The notes: generated by a model from the letters alone, not told the origin. A stretch of DNA of 64,000 bases from Comamonadaceae bacterium (GCA_947447355.1 CANFJF010000001.1:62001-126000); one strand, 5' to 3'; positions 25,026 to 34,220 are shown, counted from the first letter of the stretch. Numbers and translations: made by a program.

Positions 25026-25814
25026 ATGAAAATACTCATCTGTAACGACGACGGTTATCAGGCGCCAGGCATCGTGGCGTTGTACGACGCCCTTAAAAAA
25101 ATTGCAGATGTGGCTGTCGTGGCACCCGAGCAAAACAACAGTGCTAAGTCGAACGCGCTGACGCTGCATTCGCCGATGTATGTGCAAACGGCTGCCAACG
25201 GTTTTCGGTATGTGAACGGCACGCCGGCTGATTGCGTGCACATCGGGTTGACCGGACTGTTAGGCTACCGGCCCGACCTCGTGGTTTCCGGAATTAACAA
25301 CGGCGCCAACATGGGCGACGACACGATTTATTCAGGCACCGTGGGCGCTGCCATGGAAGGCTTCCTTTTCGGTGTTCCTGCGATTGCCTTTTCGCAGACT
25401 GAGAAGGGTTGGGCGCACATTGAGGTGGCGGCTCAGCGCGCACGTGATTTGGTCTTGCAACTTGAACCATCGATTGAAGTGTTGGCCCATGGCGAATCGC
25501 CAAAAGTAGCCCCTTGGCTGTTGAATGTGAATATTCCGAATTTGCCGAACGACCAGATCAAAGGCTTCAAAGTGGCTCGGCTCGGACGCCGCCATGCGGC
25601 TGAGCGCGTTATCACGCAAACCAGCCCACGCGGCGAAACCATGTACTGGATCGGCAGTGCCGGCCCGGCCAAGGACGACGGCGAAGGCACTGACTTTTAT
25701 GCAACTAAACAGGGCTTTGTTTGCATCACTCCACTGCAAGTGGATTTGACGGACCACGAAAACTTGCCTTATTGGGCGCAGACCGCTGCCCGCTTGACTC
25801 AGATCCAGTCATGA
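25026..25814 (+). CDS. surE: 5'-nucleotidase SurE
   Basis: The track start at 24966 is too early. The ATG at 25026 gives [16 protein letters not shown], the canonical SurE N-terminus with the two metal-binding aspartates. [11 protein letters not shown] and [25 protein letters not shown] complete the active site. SurE dephosphorylates nucleoside monophosphates and polyphosphates under stress. The 262-residue length is normal. The gene overlaps pcm by four bases (ATGA), the conserved surE-pcm pairing. It starts 16 bases after the MerR gene, so some cotranscription is possible. Confidence 0.96.
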   Translation: MKILICNDDGYQAPGIVALYDALKKIADVAVVAPEQNNSAKSNALTLHSPMYVQTAANGFRYVNGTPADCVHIGLTGLLGYRPDLVVSGINNGANMGDDTIYSGTVGAAMEGFLFGVPAIAFSQTEKGWAHIEVAAQRARDLVLQLEPSIEVLAHGESPKVAPWLLNVNIPNLPNDQIKGFKVARLGRRHAAERVITQTSPRGETMYWIGSAGPAKDDGEGTDFYATKQGFVCITPLQVDLTDHENLPYWAQTAARLTQIQS

Positions 25815-26641
25815 GTGTGACCGAGCGACCAGCCGCTGCAGCGGGTGACAAGCGGCCGGGGTTTCCGGTGCGTCTGTCACCCCATGCGGGCGTGCCATCG
25901 GCGAGCAAAAAAATCACAAACGCATCCGATGCGTTCAAACCCTTGCCGTTGAAGCATGCTGTGCCGGGTTTGCAAAAGCCCTTACCGGCGGGTGTCGGAC
26001 TTGATTCGCAGGCGGTGCGAACTCGCATGGTCGAAAAGTTGGCCAAGCAAGGCGTTCGAGACGCTGCTGTACTGTCGGCGATGGGGTTGGTCGAGCGGCA
26101 TCGTTTTGTGGACACCGCGTTGGCCAATCAGGCCTATGAAGACACCAGCCTGCCGATTGGTCTCGGGCAGACTATTTCCAAGCCCAACGTCGTTGCCCGT
26201 ATGCTTGAGTTGCTGCGTGAAGGCAAGGGCGAGCAACTAGGCCGCGTGCTTGAAATCGGTACCGGTTGCGGCTATCAGGCGGCGGTGTTGAGTCATTTGG
26301 CCCGTGAGGTGTACAGCATCGAGCGCTTGCGCGGCTTGCATGAAAAAGCCCGCGAAAACCTGCGGCATTTTCGGCTCGCCAATGTGCATTTGTTGTTTGG
26401 TGACGGTATGGCGGGCTTTGTCAAGGGCGCGCCTTATGCTGCCATCATTGCGGCGGCGGGTGGCGAGGCCATTCCGCCTGCTTGGATTGATCAGTTGGCG
26501 GTCGGTGGTCGGCTGGTCGCACCCATGCAAACAGCCGGTGGACAACAAGCGCTGGTCGTCATCGACAAAACGGCGCAAGGGATTCGTCAAACCGTTCTTG
26601 AGGCTGTTCACTTTGTGCCTCTAAAATCAGGAACCAATTGA
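25811..26641 (+). CDS. pcm: Protein-L-isoaspartate O-methyltransferase
   Basis: The ATG at 25811, overlapping the surE stop, is preferred over the track start at 25721; this gives 276 residues. About 70 N-terminal residues are an extension rich in proline and charged residues. The catalytic part has [32 protein letters not shown] and the SAM-binding [19 protein letters not shown]. The enzyme repairs isoaspartyl damage in proteins. It lies in the conserved surE-pcm-nlpD order. Confidence 0.94.
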   Translation: MSVTERPAAAAGDKRPGFPVRLSPHAGVPSASKKITNASDAFKPLPLKHAVPGLQKPLPAGVGLDSQAVRTRMVEKLAKQGVRDAAVLSAMGLVERHRFVDTALANQAYEDTSLPIGLGQTISKPNVVARMLELLREGKGEQLGRVLEIGTGCGYQAAVLSHLAREVYSIERLRGLHEKARENLRHFRLANVHLLFGDGMAGFVKGAPYAAIIAAAGGEAIPPAWIDQLAVGGRLVAPMQTAGGQQALVVIDKTAQGIRQTVLEAVHFVPLKSGTN

Positions 26642-26652
26642 GCTGACGGAGT

Positions 26653-26669
26653 GTCTTTATCCTAAAGAC
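26653..26669. other. Small stem-loop GTCTTTA-TCC-TAAAGAC in the pcm-nlpD spacer
   Basis: A perfect 7-bp stem with a 3-base loop lies 12 bases after the pcm stop and 67 before nlpD. There is no T-tract, so it may stabilise the 3' end of the transcript or mark a processing site rather than terminate. The role is unknown. Confidence 0.3.
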
Positions 26670-26735
26670 TTGTGCCGCTATTGCCCAGTTGTGATTGAGC
26701 CCTTGTCGGGCTACGAAGATTGAGGACTTGAATTG

Positions 26736-27623
26736 ATGAATCATCCCGCACGTGCTGGCCGTTTGAATGGCTTGTTGGCCGTCTCCCTTTCGCTCTTGCT
26801 GACGCTGCTGGTGGGCTGCTCTTCGCGCTCGCTGACAAACGCCCCTGTGGAAGACCGAGGTACTGCCCGCCCAGCGGCCAGCGTACCGTCTTCAAGTGCG
26901 CCCGCTAAGCCGGTCGCGCAGCTACCTGGTGCGGAGAACGCTGGTAAGCCCGGGTTTTACACCGTCAAGCCCGGCGATACGATGATTCGCATTGGCCTTG
27001 ATTCGGGACAAAACTGGCGAGACATCACGCGCTGGAACACCATTGAGAACCCGAACCAGATCGAAGTCGGTCAAGTGCTGCGTATCACCCCGCCGCCTAG
27101 TGCCCCTGGTGTTGTGGCCCGCCCTGTGACGACTCAGGCACCCGTGTCGACCGCATTGCCAGCGCAAGCTGTCAGCCCGGCCAAGCCGACTGCCAACAAC
27201 GCCACACCGCAAGTGAGTACGGAACAACCCGCAAGCGCACAAAGCGCCGGCGAAGACGATCTGGCTTGGCTTTGGCCTGCCCCAGGCGCTCAGCTGGCTG
27301 GCTTTGATGAAGTTAAAAACAAAGGTATCGACATCGCCGGTCATGCGGGTGAGCCAGTGATTGCGTCGGCAGACGGCCGCGTGGTGTATTCGGGTGCTGG
27401 TTTGCGCGGCTATGGCAACCTGATCATTCTTAAGCACAACAACACCTACCTCACCGCCTATGCGCACAACCAAACGCTGCTGGTCAAAGAAGATCAGTCA
27501 GTTCGCAAAGGCCAGAAAATCGCCGAGATGGGTAGTAGCGACACTGACCGTGTCAAGCTGCATTTCGAGATTCGTCGGCAAGGTAAGCCTGTTGATCCGC
27601 TCAAATACCTGCCGGCACGTTGA
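26736..27623 (+). CDS. nlpD: NlpD-like lipoprotein (LysM plus degenerate M23/LytM domain)
   Basis: The track starts at a TTG; the ATG three bases later (26736) is preferred. The product is a 295-residue lipoprotein with lipobox LLVGC near residue 28. A LysM domain (YTVKPGDTMIRIG, about residues 72-115) binds peptidoglycan, followed by a proline/alanine/threonine-rich linker and a C-terminal LytM fold (NKGIDIAGHAGEPVIASADG). The first zinc-ligand histidine of active M23 peptidases is missing, so it is an amidase activator rather than a peptidase. The gene that follows is not rpoS. Confidence 0.93.
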   Translation: MNHPARAGRLNGLLAVSLSLLLTLLVGCSSRSLTNAPVEDRGTARPAASVPSSSAPAKPVAQLPGAENAGKPGFYTVKPGDTMIRIGLDSGQNWRDITRWNTIENPNQIEVGQVLRITPPPSAPGVVARPVTTQAPVSTALPAQAVSPAKPTANNATPQVSTEQPASAQSAGEDDLAWLWPAPGAQLAGFDEVKNKGIDIAGHAGEPVIASADGRVVYSGAGLRGYGNLIILKHNNTYLTAYAHNQTLLVKEDQSVRKGQKIAEMGSSDTDRVKLHFEIRRQGKPVDPLKYLPAR

Positions 27624-27641
27624 GTTAGGCTGAGCTGACGC

Positions 27642-28448
27642 ATGGTCTGGCCGGTTCTGGTTTTTGACATTGAGTCCATTCCCGACGTTGCCGGTTTGCG
27701 CGCCCTGCGGGGCGCTCCTTCTGAGAGCAGTGACGCCGAGGTCTACGCCGACTACCTTATTGAGCGCAAGGCACGCGGCCAGAGCGACTTCATGCCGCTG
27801 CATTTGCAGCGCATTTTGGTCATCAGCTGTGTCTTTCGCAATGCTGAAGGTTTGCGGGTGCATTCCTTTGTTGACTGCGAGCCGGGCGGCGTGAGCCAAG
27901 AAGGCAAGCTCATCCAGACTTTTTTCAACACCGTCGAAAAGCACGTACCGCAACTGGTCAGCTGGAACGGCGGCGGTTTTGATTTGCCGGTGTTGCATTA
28001 CCGCGGCCTCAAGCATGGCGTGGTGGCCAGCAAATACTGGGACATGGGCGAGGGCGGCGACCACGACAGCCGTGAGTTCAAGTGGAACAACTTCATCAGT
28101 CGCTACCACATGCGTCACCTCGACCTGATGGATTTGCTGGCGATGTACCAGCCCAAAAACAATGCACCGCTTGACGCTATGGCCAAGCTCTGCGGTTTTC
28201 CGGGCAAGCTCGGGATGGATGGCTCTGCGGTCTACCCGGCTTATCTAAACGGCCAGTTGGAAGAGATTCGCCGCTATTGCGAAACCGACGTGATGAACAC
28301 GTATTTGCTGTATTGCCGCTTTCAAAAAATGCGCGGTGGCCTGCTGGAAACCGAGTACGAGCAGGAAATCGCGATGGTCAAGGAGAGCTTGCATCAGCTG
28401 GTGCCAATGGAGCCGCATTGGCAGGCTTATCTGGACGCTTGGCACTGA
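27642..28448 (+). CDS. PolB-like 3'-5' exonuclease (DnaQ-like superfamily)
   Basis: The 268-residue protein has Exo I at VLVFDIESIPD (DxE), Exo II around VSWNGGGFDLPVL (aspartate after NGxxFD) and Exo III at YCETDVMNTYLLYCRF. This matches the stand-alone PolB-type exonuclease family found across proteobacteria. It would remove nucleotides from the 3' end of DNA using two metal ions. It starts 18 bases after nlpD, in the position where many relatives have rpoS. Confidence 0.88.
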   Translation: MVWPVLVFDIESIPDVAGLRALRGAPSESSDAEVYADYLIERKARGQSDFMPLHLQRILVISCVFRNAEGLRVHSFVDCEPGGVSQEGKLIQTFFNTVEKHVPQLVSWNGGGFDLPVLHYRGLKHGVVASKYWDMGEGGDHDSREFKWNNFISRYHMRHLDLMDLLAMYQPKNNAPLDAMAKLCGFPGKLGMDGSAVYPAYLNGQLEEIRRYCETDVMNTYLLYCRFQKMRGGLLETEYEQEIAMVKESLHQLVPMEPHWQAYLDAWH

Positions 28449-28507
28449 ATTTCTTGCGTGAACGTGCCGCGCAACGTGGTGGGTCATCGACCTGAGACAA
28501 TTCAGGC

Positions 28508-30025
28508 ATGACGGAAGAAACAAAGACACTCATCTGGGCCTTGCCGCCCGAATACCCCCCTGATTTTTTAGACGTGGAGTCGCTTGACATGGAGGCCCAG
28601 GGCATTGCCCACCGGGCTGACGGCAAGGTGGTTTTCATTGAAGGTGCCTTGCCGTTTGAGCGGGTCACAGCGAATGTTTTTCGCAAAAAAACCAGTTTTG
28701 AAAAAGCCACGCTGACAGAAGTTCACCGCGAATCATCACAGCGGGTCACGCCCGGTTGTCCGCACTTTGGCATGCATGTGGGCGCCTGTGGCGGCTGCAA
28801 AATGCAGCACTTGCACGTAGCCGCACAAGTGGCCGTCAAGCAGCGCGTGCTGGAAGACAACCTGTGGCATATCGGCAAGGTTCACGCCGAGAGTATCTTG
28901 CGGGCGATTGAAGGGCCGGCTTGGAATTACCGCTACCGCGCCCGTTTGTCGGTGCGCTACGTGCGTAAAAAAGGCACGGTGCTGGTCGGCTTTCATGAGC
29001 GCAAGAGCACCTATGTGGCGGACATTCGTGAATGCCATGTGTTGCCCAAGCATGTCAGCGCGATGCTGCTGCCGCTGCGTGAACTCATTGGCAGCATGGA
29101 AGCACGCGAAACCTTGCCGCAGATTGAGCTGGCGTGCGGCGACGCGCCGGGCGATGGCACGCCCGCCATCACCGCAATGGTGCTGCGCCACATGGAGCCG
29201 CTGAGCGACGCTGACTTGGCGCGTCTGCGGGTCTTTGCCGCTGAGCGGCCGGGGCTGCAGTGGTGGTTGCAATCCAAGGGGCCGGAGACCGTCAAGCTGC
29301 TCGACCCCCTGCAAGAAGGCGATGCGGAACTCGCCTACGCCTTGCCGGACTATGGCGTCAGCATGCCCTTCAAACCGACTGATTTCACGCAGGTCAATCC
29401 TTACATCAACCGCGTCTTGGTGGCGCGGGCTTTGCGCTTGCTGGAGGTGCAAACCAATGAGCGCGTGATCGACTGGTTTTGTGGGCTCGGCAACTTCACG
29501 TTGCCGCTGGCAACCTATGCAGCCGAAGTGCTGGGCATTGAAGGCAGCGAGGTGCTGGTCGCCCGTTCGCAGTCCAATTACGCCAGCAACCAAACCACAC
29601 GTCCAGCCGCTGGTTTGGCCCCGCTGGCGCCGACCCGCTTTGTGGCGCGCAATCTGTTTGAGATGACACCCGCTCTGCTGGTGCAGGACGGCCAAGCCGA
29701 CAAATGGTTGGTCGACCCGCCCCGCGAAGGTGCGTTTGAGCTGTTCAAAGCCTTGGTGGCGTTGCACCCGTTCGGTCCTGTGCGGGCCACGGTCTTTGAG
29801 GCCGGCGTCGACACCGGCGTGCATGCGATTGCGGCAGTCACGCCGCCGGCTGGTTGGTCTGCGCCTAAACGCATTGTTTATGTCAGCTGCAACCCCGCCA
29901 CATTGGCGCGCGATGCGGGTCTGTTGGTCAACGAAGCCGGCTACCGCTGCGTCTCAGCGGGCGTGGTCAACATGTTCCCGCATACGGCGCACGTGGAGTC
30001 GATGGCGGTGTTTGAGCGTCCTTAA
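28508..30025 (+). CDS. rlmD: 23S rRNA (uracil-C5)-methyltransferase RlmD-like
   Basis: The 505-residue protein has an N-terminal TRAM-like region, a cysteine cluster [14 protein letters not shown] plus a later RECHVL that fits the [4Fe-4S] ligands of RlmD, and the SAM domain with [27 protein letters not shown] holds the catalytic cysteine. It methylates a uracil of 23S rRNA, U1939 in E. coli. At 505 residues it is longer than the E. coli protein. A bidirectional terminator follows 21 bases after the stop. Confidence 0.92.
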   Translation: MTEETKTLIWALPPEYPPDFLDVESLDMEAQGIAHRADGKVVFIEGALPFERVTANVFRKKTSFEKATLTEVHRESSQRVTPGCPHFGMHVGACGGCKMQHLHVAAQVAVKQRVLEDNLWHIGKVHAESILRAIEGPAWNYRYRARLSVRYVRKKGTVLVGFHERKSTYVADIRECHVLPKHVSAMLLPLRELIGSMEARETLPQIELACGDAPGDGTPAITAMVLRHMEPLSDADLARLRVFAAERPGLQWWLQSKGPETVKLLDPLQEGDAELAYALPDYGVSMPFKPTDFTQVNPYINRVLVARALRLLEVQTNERVIDWFCGLGNFTLPLATYAAEVLGIEGSEVLVARSQSNYASNQTTRPAAGLAPLAPTRFVARNLFEMTPALLVQDGQADKWLVDPPREGAFELFKALVALHPFGPVRATVFEAGVDTGVHAIAAVTPPAGWSAPKRIVYVSCNPATLARDAGLLVNEAGYRCVSAGVVNMFPHTAHVESMAVFERP

Positions 30026-30046
30026 GCAGGCTTTGAAGAGGCCATG

Positions 30047-30074
30047 AAAAAAGGGACCCTCGGGTCCCTTTTTT
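30047..30074. terminator. Bidirectional intrinsic terminator between rlmD and the BI-1 gene
   Basis: AAAAAAGGGACCC pairs perfectly with GGGTCCCTTTTTT around a two-base centre. The A-run on one side and T-run on the other make it functional in both directions, for rlmD (+) and for the convergent BI-1 gene (-, ending at 30107). Confidence 0.9.
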
Positions 30075-30106
30075 CGTCAGCTGAAGTCAGCTTGTTTGAG
30101 AAGGCG

Positions 30107-30796
30107 TCAGTCGCGTTCGCCGCCGAAGATGCCGAGCAGTGCCAGCAAGCTTTGGAAAACGTTGAAGACGCTCAGGTACAGGCCCATGGTGGCGGTGATG
30201 TAGTTGGTCTCGCCGCCGTCGATGATGCGCTTCAGGTCATACAAGATGAAAGCGCTGAAGATACCAATCGCCATCATGCTGATGACCACCATGCCGGCCG
30301 ACGAGGCGACGAACATGTTGATGACTGCGCCGACCATCAGCACCACAGCGCCCACGGTGAGCCACTTGCCCATGCCGGATAGGTCACGCTTGATGACGGT
30401 GGAGAGTGTGGCCATCAAAAAGAAGACGCCGGCCGTGCCGCCGAAAGCGGTCATGATCAGATCCGTGCCGTTTTTAAAACCCAGCACCATAGCGATCATG
30501 CGTGACAGCATCAGGCCCATGAAGAAGGTGAAGGCGAGCAGCACAGGGACACCTGCTGCTGAATTCTTGGTTTTCTCAATGGCGTACATGAAGCCAAAAG
30601 CACCGCCCAAGAAAACGACCAGTCCTAATCCACCTCCCAAGTTGGCAGTGATACCGGTGGCAACCCCCATCCAAGCGCCCAGCACGGTTGGCAGCATGCT
30701 CAGGGCCAGCAGCCAATACGTGTTGCGCAACACCCGGTTTCGCTCCAAGCTCGTTGGCTGGTAGCCGTAGCTATAGTCTTGAGTTTTGTCGTTCAT
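30107..30796 (-). CDS. Bax inhibitor-1/YccA family membrane protein
   Basis: The ATG at 30796 (MNDKTQDYSYG) has an AGGAG ribosome-binding site and is preferred over the track start at 30853, giving 229 residues. The protein has about seven hydrophobic segments, among them TYWLLALSMLPTVLGAWMG, and ends with LYLSVFNVFQSLLALLGIFGGERD, the characteristic BI-1/YccA C-terminus with conserved aspartates. Members are inner-membrane proteins, some with calcium-leak activity or FtsH-modulating roles. It is a single-gene unit. Confidence 0.92.
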   Translation of the reverse strand: MNDKTQDYSYGYQPTSLERNRVLRNTYWLLALSMLPTVLGAWMGVATGITANLGGGLGLVVFLGGAFGFMYAIEKTKNSAAGVPVLLAFTFFMGLMLSRMIAMVLGFKNGTDLIMTAFGGTAGVFFLMATLSTVIKRDLSGMGKWLTVGAVVLMVGAVINMFVASSAGMVVISMMAIGIFSAFILYDLKRIIDGGETNYITATMGLYLSVFNVFQSLLALLGIFGGERD

Positions 30797-31004
30797 AAAG
30801 TGTTCTCCTCGTTCAATGAAAGAAGGCTCTGAAAAAGAGCAGACTGATTTCATTCTAAAGACTCCAGCCGACTTTTGACAACTTCCTTAAGCGCACTGCC
30901 TACTATTTGTAAGGGCTCTTTCAGCCGCGATGGGGGCAATTCCCCTGTTAACCTGTGAAAAACCTGCGTATGCTCGAGTTTTTGCAACTAAAGGGGAAAA
31001 CCAC

Positions 31005-31412
31005 ATGCAAACCAAGTCCTTTCTCGAACTCGCAGACATCAAAAAGATTGCTGCCGGTGCGGAAGCTGAAGCCCTGAAGAACAACTGGGCCGTCACCATC
31101 GCCATCGTCGACGACGGCGGTCACTTGTTGCACTTGACCCGTTTGGATGGCGCGCCACCCATTTCTGCGCACATTGCGCCGGCAAAAGCCAATACGGCCG
31201 CTATGGGACGACGCGACAGCAAGGTCTACGAAGACGTCATTAACGGCGGTCGCATCTCATTTTTGAGTGCGCCTTACCTGAAGGGTTTTCTCGAAGGTGG
31301 CGTGCCCATCATGAAAGACGGCGCTTGCTTGGGTGCGGTCGGCGTCAGCGGCGTCAAGTCGAACGAAGATGCACAAGTGGCGCGCGCGGGGATCGCCACA
31401 CTCGGCCTCTGA
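31005..31412 (+). CDS. GlcG/HbpS family heme-binding-like protein
   Basis: The ATG at 31005 (MQTKSF) follows an AAGGGG ribosome-binding site and is preferred over the track start at 30930; this gives 135 residues. NWAVTIAIVDDGGHLLHLTRLDGAPP and GGVPIMKDGACLGAVGVSGVKSNEDAQVA are diagnostic of the GlcG/HbpS (Haem_degrading) fold. Functions in the family include heme binding and accessory roles in oxidation clusters. There is no signal peptide. It converges on exbD with only 16 bases between the stops. Confidence 0.88.
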   Translation: MQTKSFLELADIKKIAAGAEAEALKNNWAVTIAIVDDGGHLLHLTRLDGAPPISAHIAPAKANTAAMGRRDSKVYEDVINGGRISFLSAPYLKGFLEGGVPIMKDGACLGAVGVSGVKSNEDAQVARAGIATLGL

Positions 31413-31428
31413 GCGTTGTTTTGAATGC

Positions 31429-31839
31429 TTAATTTTTCGGCTCAGTGATAAAGCCGATTTTGCGCAGCCCGGCCTGTTGGGCTGCTGCCATGGCTTGGGC
31501 CACGCGTTCGTAACGCACGGCTTTGTCACCCTTGATATGCAGATCTGGCTGTGGGATTTTGGCCGCGGCCGCTTTCAGTTGAGGCGCTAGATCATCGTCG
31601 GAGACCGGCGTTTCGTTCAGGAAATAGTGACCTTGCGCGTCGACGCTGAGTCGCAGTGTTTCGGGTTGGGTGATTTGCACCTCGTTGCTGGCGATGGGCA
31701 AATCAATGTTCACTGAATGCTTCATGACCGGCACGGTGATGATGAAGATGATGAGCAGCACCAGCATCACGTCGACCAGCGGGGTCATGTTGATTTCGTT
31801 CATCACCTCATCGGTGTCGTCTTGGGTTCCAAAAGCCAT
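31429..31839 (-). CDS. exbD: Biopolymer transport protein ExbD
   Basis: The 136-residue protein has the ExbD pattern: a short cytoplasmic N-terminus with EMNEINMTPLVDVMLVLLIIFII in outline (the aspartate in the membrane segment is the proton-path residue), then a periplasmic domain with IPQPDLHIKGDKAVRYERVAQAM. With ExbB and TonB it uses the proton gradient to power outer-membrane receptors. It is the last gene of tonB-exbB-exbD, 11 bases after exbB. Confidence 0.95.
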   Translation of the reverse strand: MAFGTQDDTDEVMNEINMTPLVDVMLVLLIIFIITVPVMKHSVNIDLPIASNEVQITQPETLRLSVDAQGHYFLNETPVSDDDLAPQLKAAAAKIPQPDLHIKGDKAVRYERVAQAMAAAQQAGLRKIGFITEPKN

Positions 31840-31850
31840 GCTGTGCTCGC

Positions 31851-32573
31851 TCAGACTTTTGTCAAGGTCGGACCATGAGGCATCTTGGCTGGACTGCCGG
31901 CGCTGACACGCGCGCCGGTCACGAAGTAAGCATGCAGGTCATGCGCAAAGCGGTTGACTTTGTGCAGCACGCCCTTGTTGCCGCGGACCAAGGCGTTGTA
32001 GCCCAGCACCGCCGGAATGGCAACGGCCAGTCCTAACGCGGTCATGATCAGAGATTCGCCAACGGGCCCGGCCACTTTGTCGATGGTGGCCGCACCGGCT
32101 ACACCAATCGACAACAGCGCGTGGTAAATCCCCCAGACCGTGCCGAACAAGCCGACGAACGGTGCGGTGGAGCCGACCGAGGCCAGGATGGCCATGCCCG
32201 ACTGCAAGTGCGTCGTGAACTCGTCGATAGCTTGACTCAGGCTGCGCGAGACCCAGTCACTCTTGTCCAGCGTGTCGCGCAACTGGGGTTGCGTATCGCG
32301 GTGGTGGGCGGTGGCTTCGCAGCCGTGTTCAACCAGCTGGCGAAAGGGGTTGGTCGGGTCTGATCCTAAGCTGGCCAAGCCGGCGGCTAGGTCTTTGGTG
32401 TGCCAGAACCCTTCTGCATTGCTAGCGATTTTTTTGTAACGCAGCAGGTCAAGCGACTTGACGATGATGACCATCCAAGACGCGAGTGACATCAGCAGCA
32501 ACAATACAGCGACCGATCTGATGACGACGTCGCCTTGAGACCAGACGCTGGCCAAGCCAAATTGGGAATTCAT
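31851..32573 (-). CDS. exbB: MotA/TolQ/ExbB proton channel family protein
   Basis: The track start at 32717 is too early; the ATG at 32573 (MNSQFGLASVW) gives 240 residues and a normal N-terminus. Three membrane segments are visible (VAVLLLLMSLASWMVIIVKS, about 15-40; FVGLFGTVWGIYHALLSIG, about 145-165; TALGLAVAIPAVLGYNALV, about 190-210). GLFGTVWGIYHAL is the family signature. It forms the pentameric channel around ExbD and feeds TonB. The order tonB-exbB-exbD and tight spacing indicate one operon. Confidence 0.95.
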   Translation of the reverse strand: MNSQFGLASVWSQGDVVIRSVAVLLLLMSLASWMVIIVKSLDLLRYKKIASNAEGFWHTKDLAAGLASLGSDPTNPFRQLVEHGCEATAHHRDTQPQLRDTLDKSDWVSRSLSQAIDEFTTHLQSGMAILASVGSTAPFVGLFGTVWGIYHALLSIGVAGAATIDKVAGPVGESLIMTALGLAVAIPAVLGYNALVRGNKGVLHKVNRFAHDLHAYFVTGARVSAGSPAKMPHGPTLTKV

Positions 32574-32632
32574 GAAGCGGTTCTCCGAGGTTGCGTGATT
32601 TTGAAATATTGAGACAGGGCTGGAAGGATCGG

Positions 32633-33343
32633 TTAATTCCGCAGCTCCCAATGGATTGGCACGTTGAAGGCCATGGTTTCGGCGACGCCGTTGCGCTTGC
32701 CCGGCACATAACGCCAAGACATGACGGTGTCGTAAGCGGCTTTGTCGAGGCGCGGAAAGCCGCTGGAGTTGACCAGTTCGGCGCGCTCCGGTTTGCCGTC
32801 TACACCGATCCAGACCTTGTAAACGGTCTTGCCGGTTTCACCCAAACGTGCGCTCAACGAAGGGTAGGGTGGCTTCGGGTTCTGCAGATACTCGGCGCTG
32901 CTGGAAGGCTGTTGCACAACGGCTGCCGCTGCTGCCGCAGCTGGCGCAGGAGGGGCCGGCGTTGCTTGGACAGGGGCTGCTGACTTGGTTGAAGGTATTG
33001 GCGCTGCCACGGCGGCAACTGGCACAGTGGCCTGTACTGCTGGGGCCGCAACGGCCAAAGGCTGAGGCGCCTGCACTGGCGGCAGCGTTGGCTTGATCGG
33101 CTCAGGTGGCTTCGCGGGGAGTTTTGGCGCCACTGTCGGCGGTTTTTGGGGTTGGATGGGCGCTGGTGGATCGATCAATTCCGAGAGCACCTCGGCCGGT
33201 ATCAGAATTTCTGCAGCCCGGATCAACAGTCCGCTTTGTAAAGCCCAGATCAGGCCGGCGTGAAGCAATACAACGCTCAGCGCAATCGTCAGATGGCGGC
33301 TGAGCAGGGGTTTAGCAGGCATGAAAGGAGACAGAGAGGACAT
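32633..33343 (-). CDS. tonB: Energy transducer TonB
   Basis: The 236-residue protein has an N-terminal membrane anchor (LTIALSVVLLHAGLIWAL, about residues 18-36), a long proline/alanine/lysine-rich periplasmic spacer (about 50-150) and a C-terminal TonB domain with PYPSLSARLGETGKTVYKVWIG and FPRLDKAAYDTVMSWRYVPG. It couples the ExbBD motor to the outer-membrane receptor encoded upstream at 35557. A second ATG seven codons in is an alternative start; neither has a clear ribosome-binding site. Confidence 0.94.
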   Translation of the reverse strand: MSSLSPFMPAKPLLSRHLTIALSVVLLHAGLIWALQSGLLIRAAEILIPAEVLSELIDPPAPIQPQKPPTVAPKLPAKPPEPIKPTLPPVQAPQPLAVAAPAVQATVPVAAVAAPIPSTKSAAPVQATPAPPAPAAAAAAAVVQQPSSSAEYLQNPKPPYPSLSARLGETGKTVYKVWIGVDGKPERAELVNSSGFPRLDKAAYDTVMSWRYVPGKRNGVAETMAFNVPIHWELRN

Positions 33344-33431
33344 CGGTGCGAGTAATCGGTCGGTTCAGCGTTCAGTTTTGCGTTCAGTTCAGGTCGAGCT
33401 GTTGAGTTTATAGATTCGGTGTGGCGGGTTC

Positions 33432-33758
33432 TTAGACATCCGCCCACATGCGCAGTAAAGTGTGATAACAGCCGGTGAGCTTCATCACTTCCGAGCTTTC
33501 GCCGAGCTCGCTATTTTGTGCCAAATTCTGCCGTCTCAAGGCCGTGATCGCCATGTCCCTGTCATACAGCAGGCGGCGCTGGGCATCCGACCTGACCATG
33601 CTGTCGACTCAGAAAAAGCAAGCCAAGCGTTCGCCGCGGGTGACGGGCTCGACCTGGTGCAACGACGTGCCGGGATATATCAACAACTCGCCCGTTGCAA
33701 AATTAATGTTCTGCTTGCCATCGGTATCTTCTACATCCAGTTCGCGACAGCCGTAACT
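33432..33758 (-). pseudogene. Decayed PiuC-type Fe(II)/2-oxoglutarate PKHD hydroxylase, C-terminal half
   Basis: The track ORF 33609-33887 ends in GELLIYPGTSLHQVEPVTRGERLACFF and then stops at TGA, exactly where PiuC-type hydroxylases have tryptophan (CFFW followed by a Q/DSMVR segment). Reading through the TGA in the same frame gives [18 protein letters not shown] and continues to TAA at 33432, matching the rest of the family C-terminus. The N-terminal half, including the first iron-ligand histidine, is missing. PiuC genes commonly accompany catecholate-siderophore receptors such as the one at 35557. This is a remnant with one nonsense codon and a 5' deletion. Confidence 0.78.
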
Positions 33759-33816
33759 GTTCGGCTGTGCGTTGCGTTTGTGACTATTTTTTGATTTGTC
33801 AAAGTGGCTCTCCGAT

Positions 33817-34008
33817 TCAACAGTCTGCCAATGGCATGAGTGAAAGGTGGTCAGCGTGCCGAACGAAAACCAGTCTTGTGTTTGCATTGATTGGCTTGTA
33901 ATCCGGCGGTTCAGGAGGTCGAGAGCGGCTCAAGACCCACCAAACCGCGCCCATCACCAAAATCAGGCTGATGGGACGCGTGATGAGCGACAAGATGGTG
34001 ATGCTCAT
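33817..34008 (-). CDS. Small single-span membrane protein, hypothetical
   Basis: The 63-residue ORF has one membrane segment (ITRPISLILVMGAVWWVL, about residues 9-27) followed by a proline-rich and basic tail. Its ATG overlaps the stop of the Bfd gene by four bases, which suggests coupling. The last 20 or so residues may be derived from the junction with the decayed piuC and not be original. No family is recognised. Confidence 0.45.
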   Translation of the reverse strand: MSITILSLITRPISLILVMGAVWWVLSRSRPPEPPDYKPINANTRLVFVRHADHLSLMPLADC

Positions 34009-34220
34009 GAGTGGTTTTCAAGCTGATGATTGAGTTGCTTGATGTGGGCTGTTGGACTCGACGCGCTGCACTGAGCGATCACATCACGTGCGCAGCCTTC
34101 GCAGCGGCCGCATTGGGTTGCGACACCGAGTTCGAATTGGATCTCGTCGAAGCCCATGCCTGCGCGGGCATGGCGGCCGATGTCACGGTCAGAGATGCGG
34201 CGGCAGACACAGATGATCAT
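34005..34220 (-). CDS. bfd: Bacterioferritin-associated ferredoxin (Bfd)-like (2Fe-2S) protein
   Basis: The ATG at 34220 (MIICVCRRISDRDI) is preferred over the track start at 34286; this gives 71 residues. The cysteines CVC near the N-terminus and CGRCEGCARDV later form the Bfd-type [2Fe-2S] binding pattern. Bfd-type proteins reduce bacterioferritin iron for release. Here it lies in the siderophore-uptake operon between the PepSY gene and a small membrane ORF, not beside the bacterioferritin gene at 37934, though both are within 4 kb. Confidence 0.86.
   Translation of the reverse strand: MIICVCRRISDRDIGRHARAGMGFDEIQFELGVATQCGRCEGCARDVIAQCSASSPTAHIKQLNHQLENHS

Noticed and set aside
28736-29824. 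362-residue minus-strand ORF inside rlmD
   Set aside because: It is antisense to a well-supported rlmD; the histidine/glutamine-rich composition is typical of a shadow frame.
33361-33392. Short GTTCAG repeats before tonB
   Set aside because: Short, low-complexity near-repeats without defined spacing; no evidence for a CRISPR array or operator.
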